Part shown: positions 36,139 to 40,085 of the stretch, one piece after another
Layout of the letters: each line of letters begins with the position of its first letter
Numbering within the stretch: position 1 is the first letter of the stretch
Assembly: GCA_018457135.1 (NCBI GenBank)
Contig: JAGGDU010000080.1
Span: forward strand, 1 to 40,085
Direction of reading: 5' to 3'
Length of the DNA: 40,085 bases
DNA from: Trichodesmium erythraeum GBRTRLIN201
GTDB taxonomy: Bacteria; Cyanobacteriota; Cyanobacteriia; Cyanobacteriales; Microcoleaceae
Made by a program: the position numbers and the translations under genes
Notes under the pieces: generated by a model
What the model saw: only the letters and a program-made list of their open reading frames with translations
Database searches by the model: none
What the model was told of the DNA's origin: nothing

Positions 36139-37130
36139 GGTTGAATAAAAAGTCATATATATGGGCGAGGTAACCCTTATAACTTTCATAGTATCAGAAT
36201 TTTAGTGAGGATGCAACTGAATAACTACCCTATTTTTTTAAGCTTAATGTAATGACAATAGAAATAAAAATTATAGAGATAAAAATTTTGGTGGTTTTCT
36301 GTTAAGGAAGAAATGAAGAATGGATAGAAAAATCTCAGTACATTAAGCTGATTTGAGGTTGAATAAAAAGTCATGTATATGGGCGAAGTAACCCTTATAG
36401 CTTTTATAGTATCAGAATTTTAGTGAGGATGCAACTAAATAACTACCCTATTTTTTTTGAGCTTAATGTAATGACAATAGAAATAAAAATTATAGGGATA
36501 AAAATTATAGGGATAAAAATTTTGGTGGTTTTCTGTTAAGGAAGAAATGAAGAATGGATAGAAAAATCTCAGTACATTAAGCTGATTTGAGGTTGAATAA
36601 AAAGTCATGTATATGGGCGAGTTGACCCTTATAAATTTCATAGTATCAGAATTTTAGTGAGGATGCAACTGAATAACTACCCTATTTTTTTAAGCTTAAT
36701 GTAATGACAATAGAAATAAAAATTATAGAGATAAAAATTTTGGTGGTTTTCTGTTAAGGAAGAAATGAAGAATGGATAGAAAAATCTCAGTACATTAAGC
36801 TGATTTGAGGTTGAATAAAAAGTCATGTATATGGGCGAGTTGACCCTTATAAATTTCATAGTATCAGAATTTTAGTGAGGATGCAACTGAATAACTACCC
36901 TATTTTTTTAAGCTTAATGTAATGACAATAGAAATAAAAATTATAGAGATAAAAATTTTGGTGGTTTTCTGTTAAGGAAGAAATGAAGAATGGATAGAAA
37001 AATCTCAGTACATTAAGCTGATTTGAGGTTGAATAAAAAGTCATGTATATGGGCGAAGTAACCCTTATATATTTCATAGTATCAGAATTTTAGTGGGGAT
37101 GCAACTGAATAACGACGCTATTTTTTTTGA
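36139..37130. repeat. Four and a half 218-bp tandem repeats with internal inverted repeats
   Basis: GGTTGAATAAAAAGTCAT recurs at 36139, 36357, 36591, 36809 and 37027. Unit lengths are 218, 234, 218 and 218 bases plus a partial fifth of about 105. The 234-base unit has a 16-base internal duplication (AATTATAGGGATAAAA). Each full unit contains an exact 11-bp inverted pair, AGCTTAATGTA and TACATTAAGCT, 109-124 bases end to end (36241-36349, 36460-36583, 36693-36801, 36911-37019). Copies are nearly identical, so the array is young. The minus-strand frames of about 60 codons inside it are by-products of the repeat. Confidence 0.92.
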
Positions 37131-37214
37131 GCTTCATAAAATAAAAACTAAGGGTCAGGATGGATGGAAATATTTGATGGGAAAGCCTGATTCTAATCTT
37201 ATATATGATGAATA

Positions 37215-38768
37215 TTAATAAGGAAAAGGAATAATCTTGGCTTCAATTCCTATACCTATAAAACGATTAATAGTTGTCTGCCCATCTTCTACCCAAAATT
37301 CACGACCGAATTGTACTAGCTGTTGTCGTTGATCATCAAATATTAATGTTCCAACTGCTACCTTTGCTTTTTCCTCATCTCCAGAAGATTGTTCTTTCAA
37401 AATAGCTTGAATTTGTTCAAACAAAGAATTATCTTCAGGAATCTTATCTACTGACAGTTCCAAGATAATTATTTGTCTTTGTTTTGCAGAACTATTTTCA
37501 GTTTTTGATAATTCAGTTTTTCTAAGATTTCTTTGAGTCTCTAATTGCTCTACTGGTTTTTCTGCTTTTCCAATATCTTGATATTTTTTTATCTCTTCAT
37601 CTCTTGACTCATTTTGATAATTATCTAATTCTGTCACTGGTTTTTCCTCTTGTTTAACTGCATCTGCCATTACCTTTTCTATTGTTTCTGCACTCTCTAC
37701 TAATAATTGACTTTCGTCATCTTTATTATCAACTTTTCCTTTCAAAACTAAAAGAGAATTTTCTGTTAGTAATTCTTTAATTTCTTGATATACTTTTGGA
37801 AAAACTACGGCATCTAGTTGCCCGGTCATATCTTCTACTTGAATAAATGCCATAGGGTCGCCTTTTTTTGTAACATGAGGTTTAATTCCAGCTAACATTA
37901 CTACTAATTTTATTTTGGAATTAGATTTTTTTTCTTTCATTTGAGCGATAGAAATAGCATCTTGAATTTGATTTTGTTCTTGTGCATATTTAAGGGGATG
38001 ATCAGATACATAAAATCCTAGAATTTCTTTTTCATATTCCAATTTTTCTTTGGCTGGAAAATCTGAAACTGGGGAAGATTTAGGAACAGAATCAAAAGCT
38101 GAATTTTTTGCTCCAGGGATATGATTATCAAATAAACTTAATTGTCCTATATTGCGGTCTTTATTTCGATCTTGTGCCCATTTCATTACACCTTCTAAGT
38201 CTTTAATTAATTGGTGACGGTTTGCTTCAATTTTATCGAAGGCTCCACATTTTATTAAAGATTCTAAAGTACGACTATTAAGGGCATTAAGATTAACGCG
38301 GTCACATAAATCTGCTAAAGACTTAAATTCTCCTCCTTCTTTTCTGGCTTTTAAAATTGCTTCTATTGCTCCTTCTCCTACATTTTTTACAGCGGATAAT
38401 CCTACTAAAATTTTATCTTTTATTTCTTTTGTGGCTACTTTTGGCAAAGGAGTAAAGTCTACTTCTGACTGATTAATATTTGGTGGTTCGACTTCGATAT
38501 TAAATTTCTGACAATTAGCAAGATATTTTTGTACTTTATCTTGGTCGCCACTATTTGCGGTTAGTAAAGCTGCCATATATTCGAGTGAATAATTAGCTTT
38601 TAAATAAGCAGTTTGATAAGCTACATAAGCGTAAGCTGTGGAATGAGATTTATTAAAACAGTTGGAAGCAATTAACCCGTTTGCTAATACAAAATTATGG
38701 TCTTTAGTTACACCAATGTCATAAACATTTTCTGTTTTGGCAAGTTTGCGAGAGACAATTTTTACCAC
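37215..38768 (-). CDS. dnaE: DNA polymerase III alpha subunit, C-terminal half with DnaE split-intein C-fragment
   Basis: 517 aa from a GTG at 38768, eight bases after AAAGGAG. An in-frame TTG at 38792 would add eight residues but lacks a good site. Residues 1-36 are the intein C-fragment (MVKIVSRKLAKTENVYDIGV ... GLIASN), ending in the essential Asn36. Cys37 opens the extein with C-F-N-K-S-H-S-T-A-Y-A-Y. The extein is the C-terminal part of DnaE: helix-hairpin-helix region (about 115-185), L-E-Y-E-K-E-I-L-G-F-Y-V-S-D-H-P-L (243-259) and an OB-fold (about 286-362), then a charged linker and the tau-binding end. By trans-splicing with the separately encoded N-half plus intein N-fragment (not in this window) it yields the replicative polymerase. 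This split is a cyanobacterial hallmark. Confidence 0.96.
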   Translation of the reverse strand: MVKIVSRKLAKTENVYDIGVTKDHNFVLANGLIASNCFNKSHSTAYAYVAYQTAYLKANYSLEYMAALLTANSGDQDKVQKYLANCQKFNIEVEPPNINQSEVDFTPLPKVATKEIKDKILVGLSAVKNVGEGAIEAILKARKEGGEFKSLADLCDRVNLNALNSRTLESLIKCGAFDKIEANRHQLIKDLEGVMKWAQDRNKDRNIGQLSLFDNHIPGAKNSAFDSVPKSSPVSDFPAKEKLEYEKEILGFYVSDHPLKYAQEQNQIQDAISIAQMKEKKSNSKIKLVVMLAGIKPHVTKKGDPMAFIQVEDMTGQLDAVVFPKVYQEIKELLTENSLLVLKGKVDNKDDESQLLVESAETIEKVMADAVKQEEKPVTELDNYQNESRDEEIKKYQDIGKAEKPVEQLETQRNLRKTELSKTENSSAKQRQIIILELSVDKIPEDNSLFEQIQAILKEQSSGDEEKAKVAVGTLIFDDQRQQLVQFGREFWVEDGQTTINRFIGIGIEAKIIPFPY

Positions 38769-38802
38769 GAGAATAACTCCTTTGTTAGACAAAAATAGAA
38801 TA

Positions 38803-39475
38803 GGTTTTAGGTTTTAGGTTTGAGGTTTTAGGTTTTAAGTTTTAGGTGTCAATTTTTTGAGGTTTTAGGTTTTAGGTTTTAGGTTTTAGGTTTTAAGTTT
38901 TAGGTGTCAATTTTTTGAGGTTTTAGGTTTTAGTTTTTAGGTTTTAAGTTTTAGGTTTTAAGTTTTAGGTTTTTAAGTTTTAGGTGTCAATTTTTTTTTG
39001 TGTTAATTTTCTGAGGTTTTAGGTGGTAGGTTTTAGACGTCAATTTTTTGAGGTTTTAGGTGGCAGGTTTTAGGTTTTAGGTTTTAAGTTTGAGGTGTCA
39101 ATTTTTTGAGGTGTTAATTTTTTGAGGCGTCAATTTTTTGAGGTTTTAGGTGGTAGGTTTTAGACGTCAATTTTTTGAGGTTTTAGGTTGCAGGTTTTAG
39201 GTTTTAGGTTTTAAGTTTGAGGTGTTAATTTTTTGAGGTGTTAATTTTTTGAGGCGTCAATTTTTTGAGGTTTTAGGTGACAGGTTTTAGGTGTTAATTT
39301 TTTGAGGTTTTAGGTTGCAGGTTTTAGGTGTTAGGTGTCAATTTTTTGAGGTGTTAATTTTTTGAGGTGTTAATTTTTTGAGGTTTGAGGTTTTAGGTTT
39401 TAGGTTTGAGGTTTTAGGTGGTAGGTTTTAGGTTGCAGGTTTTAGGTTGCAGGTGTTAGGTGTTAAGTTTGAGGT
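38803..39475. repeat. Degenerate heptamer (TTTTAGG) array with interspersed TCAATTTTTTGAGG motifs
   Basis: About 670 bases directly upstream of dnaE-C are built from GGTTTTA/TTTTAGG heptamers and variants (TTTAAGT, TTGAGG, TTGCAGG, GTGGTAGG). These alternate with a GT(C/T)AATTTTTTGAGG motif that I count about fourteen times. Larger blocks such as GGCGTCAATTTTTTGAGG plus heptamers are themselves repeated. On the dnaE sense strand each motif reads CCTCAAAAAATTGAC. Heptamer arrays (STRR) are known from filamentous cyanobacteria. No spacer-type unique sequence is present, so it is not CRISPR. Confidence 0.9.
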
Positions 39476-39800
39476 TTAAAATTAACAAATTCATAACAGC
39501 CTACTACTAACTATCTTAGCCTTCGGTTTGGATACAAAAGCCTGTTAGATAAAATATTATAACATAAGGGCAAATTGTTATATAACGAGGAAATTCCAAA
39601 GTTTACTTCTCTTTTTTTGACTTTTTTAGATAACCCTACCTCTTGGGAAAGCTTTTTCAATTATTGAAACTTTTTATGTTTATTTATCTACTTTTTATCT
39701 GGTCTATGCTTCTCAATATAGTGGTCTTTTTCTTTTTTTGAACTGTTAATTCAAGGAATGGTTTTTCATTTAATAAAGGTTATTTTATTCTATGGCGTCT
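39476..39800. other. Spacer, no gene seen
   Basis: AT-rich sequence between the heptamer array and the 98-bp repeats. No coding frame, RNA or strong palindrome was found. Confidence 0.4.
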
Positions 39801-40085
39801 AGCGATCGCTTGATCAATTTTTCTTTTCATGACCTCTACTGACTATTTACTTAACTATTGCGCTTGAGTTTTTATATTTTAGATAAAGTGGGTGGGGTAG
39901 CGATCGCTTGATCAATTTTTCTTTTCATGACCTCTACTGGCTATTAACTTAACTATTGCGTTTGAGTTTTTAGATTTTAGATAAAGTGGGTGGGGTAGCG
40001 ATCGCTTGATCAATTTTTCTTTTCATGACCTCTACTGGCTATTAACTTAACTATTGCGTTTGAGTTTTTAGATTTTAGATAAAGT
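39801..40085. repeat. 98-bp tandem repeats, each starting with a HIP1 site
   Basis: Units start at 39801, 39899 and 39997 with AGCGATCGCTTGATCAATTT, in which the HIP1 palindrome AGCGATCGCT abuts the palindrome TTGATCAA. They continue through TTTTCATGACCTCTACTG and end with AGATAAAGTGGGTGGGGT. Copies differ by only a few bases. The third is cut by the window edge after 89 bases, so the array probably continues beyond it. Confidence 0.92.

Noticed and set aside
36435-37077. Three or more near-identical minus-strand frames of 60-68 codons
   Set aside because: They coincide with the 218-bp repeat units, have F/Y/N-rich composition and lack ribosome sites; they are by-products of the repeats.
38803-39475. 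Possible CRISPR array
   Set aside because: The units are short heptamer variants and a 14-15-base motif with no unique spacers of constant length.

Overview
The window looks like chromosome from a marine filamentous cyanobacterium of the Trichodesmium/Okeania kind (inference). The pointers are an AT-rich composition, GCGATCGC (HIP1) octamers inside genes and spacers, a dnaE gene split by a trans-splicing intein, abundant heptamer-type tandem repeats, and long decayed spacers between genes.

Layout. (1) 1-13,550: a partial gene at the left edge, then two minus-strand repeat proteins built from pre-peptidase C-terminal (PPC) beta-sandwich domains, one of 863 aa and one of 2,632 aa. The larger also carries two CARDB domains. 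Upstream lie three ~190-bp direct repeats, a decayed PPC gene and a dead IS5-type transposase. (2) 13,754-16,540: a GlgX/isoamylase-type glycogen debranching enzyme (minus) and a broken universal-stress-protein gene (plus). (3) 17,060-25,410: four co-directional plus-strand genes encoding a dynamin-like GTPase, a second GTPase of the double-GTPase (DO-GTPase) kind, a 1,030-aa protein whose N-terminus resembles the GTPase-associated protein GAP1, and a four-helix membrane protein with a cysteine-containing N-terminus and a coiled-coil loop. Strong palindromes sit in front of the first gene and between the first two. This cassette is the best candidate for a little-described system. (4) 25,536-35,387: a GyrA/ParC-family topoisomerase subunit without a recognisable GyrA box (minus), a single-domain response regulator (plus), a bacterial SLC12-type cation-chloride cotransporter (minus), and a membrane-anchored GTPase with a DUF697/YcjF-like C-terminus (plus). 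(5) 35,388-40,085: gene debris, four and a half 218-bp tandem repeats, the C-terminal half of split DnaE (minus) starting with its 36-residue intein fragment, a ~670-bp degenerate heptamer array just upstream of it, and 98-bp HIP1-anchored tandem repeats running off the right edge.

How the genes fit together. The two PPC proteins and the relic form one family cluster, probably of extracellular or surface architecture. In the 17-25 kb cassette, I infer that two nucleotide switches (dynamin-like and DO-GTPase), a large partner protein and a membrane component act together as a GTP-controlled, membrane-associated device, probably in biological conflict or stress. The remaining genes are housekeeping or unrelated and are separated by repeat-rich spacers.
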